Source: Paenibacillus sp. SC116
Lineage (GTDB): Bacteria > Bacillota > Bacilli > Paenibacillales > Paenibacillaceae
Length of the DNA stretch: 64,000 nucleotides
Reading direction: 5' to 3'
Assembly (NCBI RefSeq): GCF_024733555.1
Contig: NZ_JANIOF010000002.1
Location: 186,001-250,000 of the forward strand
The notes under the pieces are model-generated. The model was not told where the DNA came from and searched no databases. It worked only from the letters and a program-made list of their open reading frames with translations. A program made the translations under genes and the position numbers. This document shows, in pieces, positions 52,755 through 62,465 of this stretch; the first letter of the stretch is position 1, and every line of letters begins with the position of its first letter.

Positions 52755-53552
52755 TTAATCATGTTCATAAATGACGCGGTCATGCACAGGTTGAACAGGA
52801 CGGCTGTTGTTCGGGAAGATAGCTTGGAATGCTTTCAATTGGTTGGATGACATGGTAATAGGATCGTCAAGCACAGTCCACTTAATTCCCTCGCTGCACG
52901 AAGGTGTCGTCAAAGAACCATCATAACGGAATGCATCTTTGTCGCTGGGTAGCAGTTGATTGATATCAATCGTTTTCGCTAACTTGATGTCTGTTTTCGT
53001 TTCCTTTTTAGGCAGCTTCGACCACATTTCACTTAGTGCTGTAGAAGCCTTTCCTTCTTTAATAAGGATGCCAAGCACAGCCAGCTGTCCGTCTGCACTT
53101 TTATGGACGAAGTGGACTTCGAGTGGAGATGCTTTGCCATTAATAGTGTGTTCGCTAGGTGTATGGAAATGAAATTGGAGCAGGTAATAGGCTTTGCCAT
53201 CGATAAGAAGTGTATTGTCTGTAGAGGTAGCATTAGCTTGGATGGTGTGACCGTTATTGGCGATGGTGAATAGTGCTGGTTTGTACTTTACCGAAAACCC
53301 TTTGTCGTTGGCATGTTCAGTCGTTTCATCTGTGTCAATGTTGATCGGTGATTGCTGCTTGCCTACTTTGCATATTTGATAAGCTTCGTTCAAGTCTCCC
53401 CAATGTTCGGGTCCAGTAGATCCTTCATAAGACCAGTGTGCGCCCGATCCAGCTGCAATTGCAGGTTGAGAAATCGGGGCAGGTGTGAATACTGTTAACG
53501 CTAAGCCTAAGCTTAGCAATAATGTAGAGCTTGTCCATTTGTGATTCAACAT
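52755..53552 (-). CDS. Secreted alpha-class carbonic anhydrase
   Basis: Hydrates CO2 outside the membrane. 265 residues with a signal peptide (STLLLSLGLALTVFTPAPIS, cleavage near AIAA). Alpha-CA marks: HWSYEGSTGPEHWGDL, QQSPINI, zinc ligands in LLQFHFHTPSEH and EVHFVHK, and SLTTPSCSEGIKWTV. Alpha-class enzymes are less usual in Bacillota than beta or gamma ones. ATG 53552 follows AAAGGAGAG. Confidence 0.92.
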   Translation of the reverse strand: MLNHKWTSSTLLLSLGLALTVFTPAPISQPAIAAGSGAHWSYEGSTGPEHWGDLNEAYQICKVGKQQSPINIDTDETTEHANDKGFSVKYKPALFTIANNGHTIQANATSTDNTLLIDGKAYYLLQFHFHTPSEHTINGKASPLEVHFVHKSADGQLAVLGILIKEGKASTALSEMWSKLPKKETKTDIKLAKTIDINQLLPSDKDAFRYDGSLTTPSCSEGIKWTVLDDPITMSSNQLKAFQAIFPNNSRPVQPVHDRVIYEHD

Positions 53553-53777
53553 AAATTCTCTCCTTTGTTTTAAACGAATAAAGTGAATGAGATTTCTTGA
53601 TTTTGCATGTTAGAATGAACCACCACCCTGTCATAGATATGATCAGAAGATAAACCGAATAGGCTAGATTGACAAGTAGGAAAATTGTTATCTAAAAATA
53701 GTTACTTACCAGTGCATGTACATGATACGTTTATTGGAGCCACGACTCATCAGTCCATTTTTCCACATAGATAAGCG

Positions 53778-53819
53778 AAAAACCGCTCCACTACAACAAA
53801 AGCTGCAATGAAACGGTTT
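53778..53819 (-). terminator. Terminator of the KtrB-type gene
   Basis: AAACCGTTTCATTGCAG pairs with TTGTAGTGGAGCGGTTT (with G-U pairs) and runs into T5 on the minus strand. Confidence 0.75.
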
Positions 53820-53846
53820 ATTATTTTAGAAAGCAGTCATGTTATT

Positions 53847-55187
53847 TTAACCGATCATAATCTTTCCTTCTGGATAGCGGTACAATGACTGTTCGCGGCG
53901 GGTGCCAAGTGCGTAAGCCAGAGTCATTGGTCCGAGACGTCCGATAAACATAGCGAAGCACAGTACGATTTTACCGAATTCAGACATTTGCTCTGTAACG
54001 CCCATAGACAAGCCTACCGTTGCAACAGCCGAGGTCGTATCGAACAGAATAGCTAGGAATGGCTGATCTTCGGTAATGGCTAACAGCATGGCTACAGATA
54101 GCACCATAAAGATCGCTAAGAAGATGATCGTTAGTGTCTTAAGAATAAGATCTTTGGAAAGGCGATTGCGGAACAATACGACATCTTCACGGCCTCTCAT
54201 CATTGCCCATACAGCTGCGATAAGAATAGCAAAGGTCGTCGTTTTAATTCCGCCCCCGGCAGAACCTGGCGAACCGCCAATGAACATGAGAATGATCATA
54301 AAGAACTGTGTAACTTGATTCATATTTGTAATATCGACCGTTGTCGTCCCTGAAGAACGCGTCGAGATCGATTGGAACATCGTTGAATATAGCTTGCCTT
54401 CTAGCGACATATTTTTGAGCGTGTGTGGATTCGACCATTCGAACAGTAGAATAAAGATAGCTCCTACAGCGATCAAAATGCCTGTAACTGAGAGTACTAC
54501 TTTTGAATGCAGCGATAGTTTGCGCAAACGCGGATAGTCATACAGCTCAGCAAGTACGATAAAGCCCAAACTACCCGAAATGACGAGAATAAAGGCAATT
54601 AAGTTGAAGAGCAAGTCATCTGCGTAATTTTGAAAACTATTGCCGAATAGATCAAAGCCACCGTTATTAAACAACGATACGCTATGAAATACGCCATAGT
54701 ATAAAGCTTGTCCAGCGGACATTTCTGGCATCCAATGCAGAGCCAGAATGAGTGCGGCAACGGTTTGAATGACGAACACGAATATAATGGTACGTCTAAT
54801 GATGCGCACAATTCCTTCCATACTGCCTGCATTCATCGTTTCTTGCAGGATTAACCGCTCACGAAGCGAAATACGCTTGCCGAGCATCAAATATACGAGC
54901 ATCGCTACGGTCATAAAGCCGATTCCGCCTAGTTGAACGAGTAACATAATAATCGTTTCTCCAAAGACGGTGAACGTTGCACCAGTATCTACTACGGTAA
55001 GCCCTGTGACACAAATCGCTGAAGTAGCGGTAAAGAATGCATCTATCCAAGTAATGTGGAGTCCTTCATGTACCGCGATTGGCAGCTTTAAGAGTATAGT
55101 CCCTAGCCCGATGAGCGCGATGAATCCGAACAAGAGCACTCTAGACGGCGTCCAGGTAGTCATTTGTTTTTTTAAGTTCTTAATCAT
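53847..55187 (-). CDS. KtrB/TrkH-family Na+-dependent K+ transporter subunit
   Basis: 446 residues, four M1-P-M2 repeats of the Trk/Ktr/HKT superfamily. Selectivity-filter glycines are visible in TSAICVTGLTVVDTGATF, HSVSLFNNGGFDLF, STRSSGTTTVDI and TSAVATVGLSMGVT, and GGSPGSAGGGIKTTTFAILI is the M2C3 gating loop. It needs a KtrA/KtrC-type RCK subunit, which is not in this window, so it is more like KtrD. ATG 55187 follows GGAGG; GTG 55199 is the alternative. Confidence 0.9.
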   Translation of the reverse strand: MIKNLKKQMTTWTPSRVLLFGFIALIGLGTILLKLPIAVHEGLHITWIDAFFTATSAICVTGLTVVDTGATFTVFGETIIMLLVQLGGIGFMTVAMLVYLMLGKRISLRERLILQETMNAGSMEGIVRIIRRTIIFVFVIQTVAALILALHWMPEMSAGQALYYGVFHSVSLFNNGGFDLFGNSFQNYADDLLFNLIAFILVISGSLGFIVLAELYDYPRLRKLSLHSKVVLSVTGILIAVGAIFILLFEWSNPHTLKNMSLEGKLYSTMFQSISTRSSGTTTVDITNMNQVTQFFMIILMFIGGSPGSAGGGIKTTTFAILIAAVWAMMRGREDVVLFRNRLSKDLILKTLTIIFLAIFMVLSVAMLLAITEDQPFLAILFDTTSAVATVGLSMGVTEQMSEFGKIVLCFAMFIGRLGPMTLAYALGTRREQSLYRYPEGKIMIG

Positions 55188-55280
55188 ATGTGCATCCACC
55201 TCCAGCCCTCAAAACGATACTATATCTCTTCACCTTGTCTTTGTAAACCATAACAATCATGCCTTTAATCATCTTGCCAC

Positions 55281-55318
55281 AAAAAAAGCCATCCCAACCT
55301 TATCGTTGAGATGACTTT
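55281..55318 (-). terminator. Terminator of the sugar ABC operon
   Basis: AGTCATCTCAAC pairs with GTTGGGATGGCT (G-U allowed), followed by T7 on the minus strand. Confidence 0.8.
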
Positions 55319-55349
55319 ATGTATAATACACAATTAAATTTAGCTGATA

Positions 55350-56180
55350 TTAGCCTTTCACGCTTCCTGCCGTAACACCTTCAATGATCTTCTTCTGCAA
55401 GACGCTGTAAATGAGTATGACAGGGACAATGCTTATCGTTATCGCAGCGGTTAATGCGCCATAGTTCATATTGTACTGATCGACAAAGGATTTGACCGCG
55501 ACAGGGAGCGTACGCGATGCCTCATTAGAAATGAACAAGTTCGCCATAACGAATTCGTTCCAGTTGCCGATAAAGTTCAAAATAAATACAGTAACTAGTG
55601 TCGGCAATGTAAGCGGAATGACGATACGGAATAGTAGACCGTATGTATTCAAGCCATCCATAACCCCTGCTTCTTCAAGTTCCAGCGGAATAGACTTCAA
55701 AAATGCCGCAATAACGAATACGGTCAAAGGAATACCAAATGCAGAGTAAGGGATAATGAGTGCCAATGGCGTATCGTAAATGCCGAAGTCATTAATCATT
55801 TTGTACAAAGGAATGAGCAGTGATGCTGGCGGTATTAATAAGGATAGCAAAAGTAAGCTATAAACCGCTTTGCTGAGCGTATGGAACTTCATACGTGTTA
55901 CCGCATAGGCAATCGTTGTCGACAATAAAATGGTTGCAAAGGTAGAGATCGAACTAATATACAAACTATTAATAAAGTAGCTGTCAATATGAGAATTGGA
56001 CATTGCCTCAATATAATTTTCCAATGAGAAGCTGACTGGTAAGCCCCATGGGTCATCGAATATTTCACTGTTATCTTTGAAAGAAGACGTAATTATAAAG
56101 AACAGCGGGTAGATGACGAGCAACGCATAAATGACGAGAATAATGTGAGATACAAAGTTGATTGAACGTGATTGCTTCAT
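55350..56180 (-). CDS. Carbohydrate ABC transporter permease (MalG/LacG type)
   Basis: 276 residues, six helices. The EAA loop is LELEEAGVMDGLNTYGLLFR, then IVIPLTLPTLVTV. Its ATG overlaps the TGA of the upstream permease gene by one base. No ATPase gene is in the operon; as in many Bacillota CUT1 importers a shared MsmX-type ATPase elsewhere is expected. Confidence 0.92.
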   Translation of the reverse strand: MKQSRSINFVSHIILVIYALLVIYPLFFIITSSFKDNSEIFDDPWGLPVSFSLENYIEAMSNSHIDSYFINSLYISSISTFATILLSTTIAYAVTRMKFHTLSKAVYSLLLLSLLIPPASLLIPLYKMINDFGIYDTPLALIIPYSAFGIPLTVFVIAAFLKSIPLELEEAGVMDGLNTYGLLFRIVIPLTLPTLVTVFILNFIGNWNEFVMANLFISNEASRTLPVAVKSFVDQYNMNYGALTAAITISIVPVILIYSVLQKKIIEGVTAGSVKG

Positions 56181-57061
56181 CAGTAGTCTACCTCCGTCCG
56201 CTTGTTGATCAGGTGATATACTAACGCCAATATTGCTGTGAATATCGTAATAATAATGGCGATCGCATTCGCATAACCGAAATCACTTAAGGAATAAGCT
56301 TGTTTATACATGTACGTAGCCATTACTTCTGTAGAATGGAATGGCCCGCCATTTGTCATAATCATAACAATATCCATCGCTTTCATTGCGCCTGTAATGG
56401 ATAGCAGCATCGTAACGACAATAACGGGACGAATAAGCGGTATCGTGAGCAGCCATGCTTTCCGCCAACCGACAGCTCCATCAATCTCGCCAGCCTCCAG
56501 CATTTCTTTGGGGATGGAAAATATGGCTGCCAGCACGAGGACGATGTAGAAGCCTGTCCATTGCCAACCATTCGTAACGAGGATCGAGAACATCGCTGTC
56601 GTTTTGTCTCCGAGCCATATTTTCGCCCAAGATTCAAGTCCGACGGAACGCAGTAGTTGATTCAAGAGTCCCGCATCTGGGGCATAAATAAACTGCCAGA
56701 TAACCCCCACGGAGGCGGTAGATAGGATACTTGGCAAAAATACAGTCAGTTTGTAGAAGTCTAGCATTCTTCTTACACTGCTGATCATAACAGATACGAC
56801 TACGATGACAGGTACTTGGATAAAGACAGAGAACAATACGAAATAAATGTTATTCCAGAAAGCTACCCAGAACTTTTCATCTTGCATTGCTTTTTGGAAA
56901 TTATCTAGTCCCGTGTATACGGGGTCGTTAATGCCATTCCACTCCGTAACGGAATATTGCAAGGAATTAAAGAGCGGTACCAAATAGAACGTTATGTACA
57001 AGGCTAAGGCAGGGACGACAAACATGGCAAATGCCACAAGGTTGCGCTGTATTTTATTCAT
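56180..57061 (-). CDS. Carbohydrate ABC transporter permease (MalF/UgpA type)
   Basis: 293 residues, six helices. The EAA loop is IPKEMLEAGEIDGAVGWRKA followed by WLLTIPLIRPVIVV. It pairs with the MalG-type permease downstream to form the membrane channel. ATG 57061 follows TAGGAGA, 119 nt behind the binding-protein gene. Confidence 0.92.
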   Translation of the reverse strand: MNKIQRNLVAFAMFVVPALALYITFYLVPLFNSLQYSVTEWNGINDPVYTGLDNFQKAMQDEKFWVAFWNNIYFVLFSVFIQVPVIVVVSVMISSVRRMLDFYKLTVFLPSILSTASVGVIWQFIYAPDAGLLNQLLRSVGLESWAKIWLGDKTTAMFSILVTNGWQWTGFYIVLVLAAIFSIPKEMLEAGEIDGAVGWRKAWLLTIPLIRPVIVVTMLLSITGAMKAMDIVMIMTNGGPFHSTEVMATYMYKQAYSLSDFGYANAIAIIITIFTAILALVYHLINKRTEVDY

Positions 57062-57101
57062 GGCTCATCTCCTAAGTCCTTATGACCCTCTAATGGGCAA
57101 A

Positions 57102-57137
57102 GACCGGGTACTGCAATGTAAATTGCAGCCCCGATCT
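57102..57137 (-). promoter_or_regulatory. Intercistronic hairpin between binding-protein and permease genes
   Basis: GATCGGGGCTGCAAT pairs with ATTGCAGTACCCGGTC on the minus strand, ending CTTTG. Such hairpins after binding-protein genes commonly raise their expression over the permeases by protecting mRNA or by partial termination. Confidence 0.6.
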
Positions 57138-57180
57138 GCCGTTAGAGGTTCTAATTGGTTCTCGTGTATAAACGATTACC

Positions 57181-58518
57181 TTATTTTTTGTTAGCCGATT
57201 CTTGTACTTCTTGAAGACGTTTCGCAGCATCTTCAGGAGAGATTTGTCCGCCTAGAACTTCCTGAATCGTACTTTCCAACGTAACTTTGACTTCTTGTTG
57301 GACAACGGCATCAAATGCAGGGAATGCGCCTTTAGAAGAAGCTTGCTGCTCACCGATTGACTTTGTCAGCTCGTTAGCGCCAGACAAGTCTGTAACGCCC
57401 TTCATGGAAGGAATACGGCTCGTTTCTACAATTCCACGTGTTTGATTTTCAACGGTATAGAAGTTCTTGATGAATGTTTTTACTGCTTTCAACTCGTGCT
57501 CTTTCAAATTCGCGGAGAAGCCATAACCGTTAGACCAGCCGCCGTTAATAAAACCATCTCCGCCTCCGCCTACATTAGGCATACGGAAGAATCCAGCATC
57601 ATTGGCTACTTTGGAATCTTCACCTGTAATCGCACTAACTGCCCAGCTGCCGTCAAACAACATAGCCGCTTTACCTGTGTAGAAGTTAGCTTGACCTTGA
57701 GAATATTTTAGTCCAAGGACGTTCGGATCGATGAAGCCCTTGTCTTTCAAATCTACTATGCGCTTAAATGCTTCAACGACAGGGGCATCTGTCCATTTGG
57801 ACGTTCCTGCTAAGAAGCCCTCTTGAATTTCTGGTCCACCTAGGCCAACGAACAAGTTGTTAAGAAGCATGTTTGCAGACCATCCATCACCGCCGCCTGC
57901 TCCGAGTGCAATTGGCGTGATGCCTTTCGCCTTCAATGCTTCACATACTTTTAGGAACTCTTCCCATGTCGTAGGCACTTGAACGCCTGCTTCTTCAAAC
58001 AGTTTGCGGTTGTAGAAGAAACCTTCTACGAAGCCGGATTCTGGCAGGCCGTACACTTTTCCGTCTACCGTAAATTCACGCAAGTTAAAGAACTGGTCAG
58101 ACAAGCCCAACTCCTCCAGAATTGGAGTTAAGTTAAGCAGTCGTCCTGCTTTTGCATAGTTTTTAGTGTCAGCGCCACCGAACAAGTTGAAGATAGGCGG
58201 TTGGTTGTTGTTTTGCATTTCCGCTTTCAACTTGACGTCACGGTTGACTGTATCTTCAACACCGTCCAGCTTGAAGCTCAAGCCCGGTATTTCTTCCTCA
58301 GTTTTCTTCACTACATCTTCAAGAATTTTGAGCGTCTTAGCAGCTGTAGCTCTTACGTTAATATGTCTGAGGGTAAGTGAGAGCTCCTCAGCAGCTGGAT
58401 CACCTGAAGCGCCATTTCCTGAGTCTGCTGGCTTTTTCTCGCCGCCATTACCGCAGCCTGCAAGGGCAAGGGTGAAAACCATCATTGTAACTAGTAACAA
58501 GTTCAAACTTTTTTTCAT
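57181..58518 (-). CDS. Sugar-binding lipoprotein of an ABC importer
   Basis: 445 residues. Lipobox LALAGC near residue 21 gives a lipid-anchored Cys. The body is a type 1 extracellular solute-binding protein: VYGLPESGFVEGFFYNRKLF, AAMLFDGSWAVSAI and NGGWSNGYGFSANLKEHELK are typical of CUT1 oligosaccharide binders. Substrate unknown; chito-oligosaccharides are possible given the chitinase and hexosaminidase in the window, but this is only inference. ATG 58518 follows GGGAG. Confidence 0.92.
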   Translation of the reverse strand: MKKSLNLLLVTMMVFTLALAGCGNGGEKKPADSGNGASGDPAAEELSLTLRHINVRATAAKTLKILEDVVKKTEEEIPGLSFKLDGVEDTVNRDVKLKAEMQNNNQPPIFNLFGGADTKNYAKAGRLLNLTPILEELGLSDQFFNLREFTVDGKVYGLPESGFVEGFFYNRKLFEEAGVQVPTTWEEFLKVCEALKAKGITPIALGAGGGDGWSANMLLNNLFVGLGGPEIQEGFLAGTSKWTDAPVVEAFKRIVDLKDKGFIDPNVLGLKYSQGQANFYTGKAAMLFDGSWAVSAITGEDSKVANDAGFFRMPNVGGGGDGFINGGWSNGYGFSANLKEHELKAVKTFIKNFYTVENQTRGIVETSRIPSMKGVTDLSGANELTKSIGEQQASSKGAFPAFDAVVQQEVKVTLESTIQEVLGGQISPEDAAKRLQEVQESANKK

Positions 58519-59049
58519 CCGATAACACTCCCATTTAAGAATTTATTATTTATTTGCTTAAGCTAAATAAGGGGTTCCCTTCTTAGGTGCTAGAGCTAGG
58601 AGATATTCATCAATCGAATAGGTTCGTTCTTCTGTTACAGATACTTTATTACTTGTTTCATGCTAATACGTTACCGATAAGACGCGGCAAAGTTTTAAGG
58701 TATACCCGCTCAAAGAGGGGCACCACCTCCTTAAATGAATAGAGTTGAGAAACAGTTTGTTATGTAGGTAGGTGTGAAGGTCATGGTGAGTAAGTCATGG
58801 TAAGAATGATAGAAATGATTTGAAAAGGTAGGTATTACGGGAGAATTTCTAGATGTCTATTAGGTTTCCATTTTTAATTGTTCTCATTGTATAAAGTTTT
58901 GGTTACGCTTACAACAACTTTGTTGATAAATAGTAAAATAATTTGCATATCGACATTATTCGACAAGCGCAGTGATGTACAGCTGATTTCGGGTTGGATA
59001 GGTATTGCCTCATTTATACATATGTTTAAGCGATATAATTATGCTGAAA
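58519..59049 (-). promoter_or_regulatory. Long leader and catabolite-controlled promoter of the sugar ABC operon
   Basis: On the minus strand TTGTTG (58917-58912) and TATACA (58893-58888) are 18 bp apart, and TTGTAAGCGTAACCAA (58914-58899), a 15/16 match to the CcpA cre consensus, lies in the spacer. Transcription would begin about 360 nt before the binding-protein start. An orphan Shine-Dalgarno AAGGAGG (58732-58726) lies inside this leader without a clear gene behind it. Nothing else was seen here. Confidence 0.5.
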
Positions 59050-59053
59050 AATG

Positions 59054-59085
59054 AAAGAAAGAGAGCGCTATCGCTCTCTTTCTTA
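59054..59085. terminator. Terminator behind the MFS gene
   Basis: AAGAAAGAGAGCG-type stem with CGCTCTCTTTCTT around a short loop; symmetrical, so usable on both strands. Confidence 0.75.
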
Positions 59086-59111
59086 AGCTATTGCGCACAG
59101 CGAAACGTTGT

Positions 59112-60455
59112 TTAGTTGAGCACTTGGGATTCATTTTTCGTTTGCTTAGATTCTCGAAACACGTAGTAAAACAAGCCAGCGGCAGTAATATATAGGATTC
59201 CTGTAATACAGAATGTAACTGCATAGCCCCAATATGTACCGTAGGTTTTTAATATTGCGGATTGCACGGGACCCATCGTTGCCCAACCGAGCATAAAAGC
59301 AGTCTGCGTAAACGAGTTAGCAATTCCACGCCGTGCATCCGAGATTCGTTCCACCATTAAGGCAGACTGGATCGGATTAGCTGCATTCATCAGCGCCTGA
59401 CGGAACAGGAAGCTGAAGGCGGCGATGGTGAACATCGTTGTGAAGCCTGTTAGTAATAGAAACGGTAAGGATAGCAGTTGAAAAATAACGACGGCTCGTA
59501 CTTGCCCCACTCTGGCAACAAGTGTAGGGCCAATTAGCATGGAGACAATCGTCATAATTTGCCCTAATGAAACGAGTAGCCCGACCGCTGTCAGTGATAC
59601 TGCAAATCGATCAGTAAAATACATATTTAAATAGGGAATAACCAAGCCTGAACCGAGGCCGACTAGCAGTTGGGCCGTTGTGAATTGACTGATGTTGATC
59701 CAATCGCTTCGCTTCGTCTGCTCAGGAGTTAAGACAGCAGCGGTCGTCGGGATAGATAATGAAGAATCATCTCCGTCAGATGATACATAGCTATCCTTCT
59801 CAACGAGCTTTGGTTGTGGACGAAGCCTAACTTCTGCTGTTTCCTTCTTTTTCTCTTTAATAAAGAGAAGCGGGAGGAAAGAAGCAACAGTGGCAGCGCC
59901 GCCAAGCATAAGGACAGTCTGCAAGCTATCAATTTTGCTCCAGCCGATTGCTTGCAGCATATCGGCACCATATCCACCAGCGATACTACCGACCACCTGT
60001 GCAGCAAGCACCCCTGAAAAGTGAATGCTAAACAGCGATAATCGCTCCGACTTACTCACATTTTCAGCTAAAAATGGAATGGCGATAACTTGATAAAAAG
60101 AAATAAATAAACCTGTGATGACCGCATAGGTCTGCAAGCTAAGAGGATCTTCTGCATAAGAGCGCCCCATAAAGCTAAGTCCGGTCAGCAGAGCGCCGAT
60201 AATAAGAATATGTTTGCGGCTTAGCCGATCGCCTGCCAAGCCAATGGGAATGAACATGCATGCCGTTGCTAGTGATTGAATGCTGACGATACTGCCATTC
60301 ATGTCAGCTCCGTAACCAAGCGCTTGTATGTATAAGTTGTACAGCACCATAAACATGCCGCTTCCGAACTGATAAAGCATATTGGAAAGGAAAAAAAGCT
60401 TAATATTGCGATTCCATCGCTTCACATCATTTCTTGCCTGATGCCACCAGCCCAT
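59112..60455 (-). CDS. MFS transporter
   Basis: 447 residues, twelve helices, with a charged cytoplasmic loop of about 60 residues between helices 6 and 7 (KEKKKETAEVRLRPQPKLVE onward). The MFS motif between helices 2 and 3 is LAGDRLSRKHILIIG. It most resembles drug- or sugar-efflux MFS proteins. ATG 60455 follows GGAGG. It is divergent from a MocR regulator, whose operator sites lie in the shared 428-bp gap, so it is a likely target. Confidence 0.88.
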   Translation of the reverse strand: MGWWHQARNDVKRWNRNIKLFFLSNMLYQFGSGMFMVLYNLYIQALGYGADMNGSIVSIQSLATACMFIPIGLAGDRLSRKHILIIGALLTGLSFMGRSYAEDPLSLQTYAVITGLFISFYQVIAIPFLAENVSKSERLSLFSIHFSGVLAAQVVGSIAGGYGADMLQAIGWSKIDSLQTVLMLGGAATVASFLPLLFIKEKKKETAEVRLRPQPKLVEKDSYVSSDGDDSSLSIPTTAAVLTPEQTKRSDWINISQFTTAQLLVGLGSGLVIPYLNMYFTDRFAVSLTAVGLLVSLGQIMTIVSMLIGPTLVARVGQVRAVVIFQLLSLPFLLLTGFTTMFTIAAFSFLFRQALMNAANPIQSALMVERISDARRGIANSFTQTAFMLGWATMGPVQSAILKTYGTYWGYAVTFCITGILYITAAGLFYYVFRESKQTKNESQVLN

Positions 60456-60768
60456 AGTTGTATGATCCTCCGACAGTTATCGTTACGTAATTAGTAACTA
60501 TGTATATTGTAACAGTAGTTTTTTTGGCATGGAAAGGTAAAAAAGAAGCCCTACAGTGTGAAAAGCTCCAAATCGGCTGATATTGCTTAAGAAATATCAA
60601 TACGACGGAGAATATATCCTTTTCGCTTGTGAAAGCTATATCTTTATCGTGTATGGTGTCCCCCTTAAAGCAGCATAGTAGATGTATGTGATATGATAGA
60701 TACATGTAGATAATCTTTTACTTCATGGATAGAGGATTATTTGGTTGGTTTTTAGTATACGAAGATCT

Positions 60769-60814
60769 GACCCTAATTGTTAGGGTCAATTTCGGTTTTT
60801 ATAGTAGGGTCAAT
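60769..60814. promoter_or_regulatory. Operator cluster of the MocR regulator
   Basis: GACCCTAATTGTTAGGGTC (60769-60787) is a perfect 19-bp palindrome. Its right half, TAGGGTCAAT (60781-60790), is repeated directly at 60805-60814, 24 bp on. Two direct repeats are the usual target of MocR/GabR/PdxR dimers. The remainder of the 60456-60883 gap shows no gene. Confidence 0.7.
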
Positions 60815-60883
60815 AATACATGGAAGGGAAGAATGCATTCGTTTTACGAAATAATAGGCGAATAAGTTCAGGAGGTACCTTTT

Positions 60884-62317
60884 ATGTTAGAGCTGATGGT
60901 AGATTTGCGCCGTGATCGCAATATTCCCTATTACGTTCAGCTGTATCAGCATATTCGAGATGAGATTACATATGGACATCTGCCTGCGGGAACTCGACTG
61001 CCTGCCATTCGTCAACTGTCTGAACATTTGCACATTAGTAGAAACACAGTTGAAGCCGCTTATATGCAATTGACCGCAGAAGGATATACAGAGAGTCGAG
61101 CACGAAGTGGTTTGTACGTAGTAGATCTGGAGCAGGATTACTTGCTTTCCGAGCAGAAAGCTAGGGCAGAGCAAATGAAAGAACAATTACGCGAACCGCT
61201 TTCTTTGAACAGGCCAGATACTACGAGTAAGATACGGATTGATTTTCGCAATGGCTCAACAGATATGCGTTATTTTCCTTACTCCGTATGGAATCGGATT
61301 TCTCTACAGACGATGCAGGCAAACACAAAAGCGCTGACCAGAGAGGGTGATCCCCAAGGAGAGTATGGATTGCGCCTCCAGTTAGCTAGTTACTTGCGGT
61401 ATTCACGGGGTGTGAAATGCAGGCCTGAACAGATCGTTATGGGTGTTGGCATTCAACAGTTAACGACCTTGCTCTGTCAGTTAATTGGCGGCGATCATCG
61501 TGAAGTCGCGATGGAGGAGCCGGGCTATAATGGGGTTAAGTCAGCATTTGTTCATCAGAACTATCAGATTACCCCTATCTTACTCCAAGAAGATGGAATT
61601 GATGTAGATGCAATTAAGCAATCTGAGGCTAAGCTTGTGTTCGTTACCCCCTCGCATCAGTTCCCATTAGGCATGATTATGTCTGTTAATAAGCGCTTGA
61701 AGTTGTTGCAATGGGCGGCTGAGCAGCAGGCTCTTATTATAGAAGATGATTATGACAGTGAATTCCGCTATCAAGGCTGCTTAATCCCTGCGCTTCAGGG
61801 GCTGGATAAAACAGATAGTGTTGTATATATGGGTACCTTCTCCAAAGCTCTGTTGTATGGCATTAGCATGAGCTATATGGTACTTCCCGAACGCTTTGTA
61901 CCCATTTTCCGAGAGCGGGTAAGCGAATTAGAGCCTACCGTTTCTACGATTCATACGCATACACTGGAACGATTTATGGCAGAAGGTCATTGGGAGAAAC
62001 ATCTGCGCAAAATGAAAAAGGTGTATCAGAAGAAACATGCGCTGCTCGTCGAGTGCATTCACCGTTATTTTGGGAGGAAGGCATCTGTTATCGGTCACCG
62101 ATCGGGTCTTCATGTCGTGTTAGAAGTACATAGCGATTATACCGAAGAAGATCTTATTCAGCTTGCGGCCAACCAAGGCGTGCGCGTTTATGGAACATCT
62201 CGCTTCTGGATAAACCGGGAACGGAGCCAAGCAACGAGACTGCTGATTGGATTTGGAGGACTGACAGAACGAGAAATTGAAGAAGGCGTTCGCTTGCTGC
62301 ATGAGGCATGGTTCTAA
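60884..62317 (+). CDS. MocR-family regulator (GntR HTH plus aminotransferase domain)
   Basis: 477 residues: GntR-type winged helix (about 10-80; YVQLYQHIRDEITYGHLPAG, ISRNTVEAAYMQLTAEGYTE) and a fold-type I aminotransferase domain from about 110. The PLP lysine is K321 in MGTFSKALLYG; IIEDDYDSEFRY is the cofactor-contacting Asp loop. MocR proteins sense PLP, GABA or amino-acid derivatives and regulate neighbouring genes. AGGAGG precedes ATG 60884. Divergent MFS gene is the obvious target; the kinase gene behind carries a matching site. Confidence 0.93.
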   Translation: MLELMVDLRRDRNIPYYVQLYQHIRDEITYGHLPAGTRLPAIRQLSEHLHISRNTVEAAYMQLTAEGYTESRARSGLYVVDLEQDYLLSEQKARAEQMKEQLREPLSLNRPDTTSKIRIDFRNGSTDMRYFPYSVWNRISLQTMQANTKALTREGDPQGEYGLRLQLASYLRYSRGVKCRPEQIVMGVGIQQLTTLLCQLIGGDHREVAMEEPGYNGVKSAFVHQNYQITPILLQEDGIDVDAIKQSEAKLVFVTPSHQFPLGMIMSVNKRLKLLQWAAEQQALIIEDDYDSEFRYQGCLIPALQGLDKTDSVVYMGTFSKALLYGISMSYMVLPERFVPIFRERVSELEPTVSTIHTHTLERFMAEGHWEKHLRKMKKVYQKKHALLVECIHRYFGRKASVIGHRSGLHVVLEVHSDYTEEDLIQLAANQGVRVYGTSRFWINRERSQATRLLIGFGGLTEREIEEGVRLLHEAWF

Positions 62318-62428
62318 ATTAAGGATTATTCCTACTCTTGTAAAAATTATCTCAATTTATCTCATTTTAAGGCGATTACAGGTATAATCATACGTGACCT
62401 TATTCTAAAGGTATTCATGTACGCACAG

Positions 62429-62438
62429 ATTGACCCTA
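62429..62438 (+). promoter_or_regulatory. Inverted copy of the MocR element before the histidine kinase gene
   Basis: ATTGACCCTA is the exact complement of TAGGGTCAAT found twice in the MocR intergenic region. It lies 28 nt before the kinase start, close to where its transcript should begin. Confidence 0.5.
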
Positions 62439-62465
62439 TTACAGGTAGTTAGGAGGGGCTATTTT

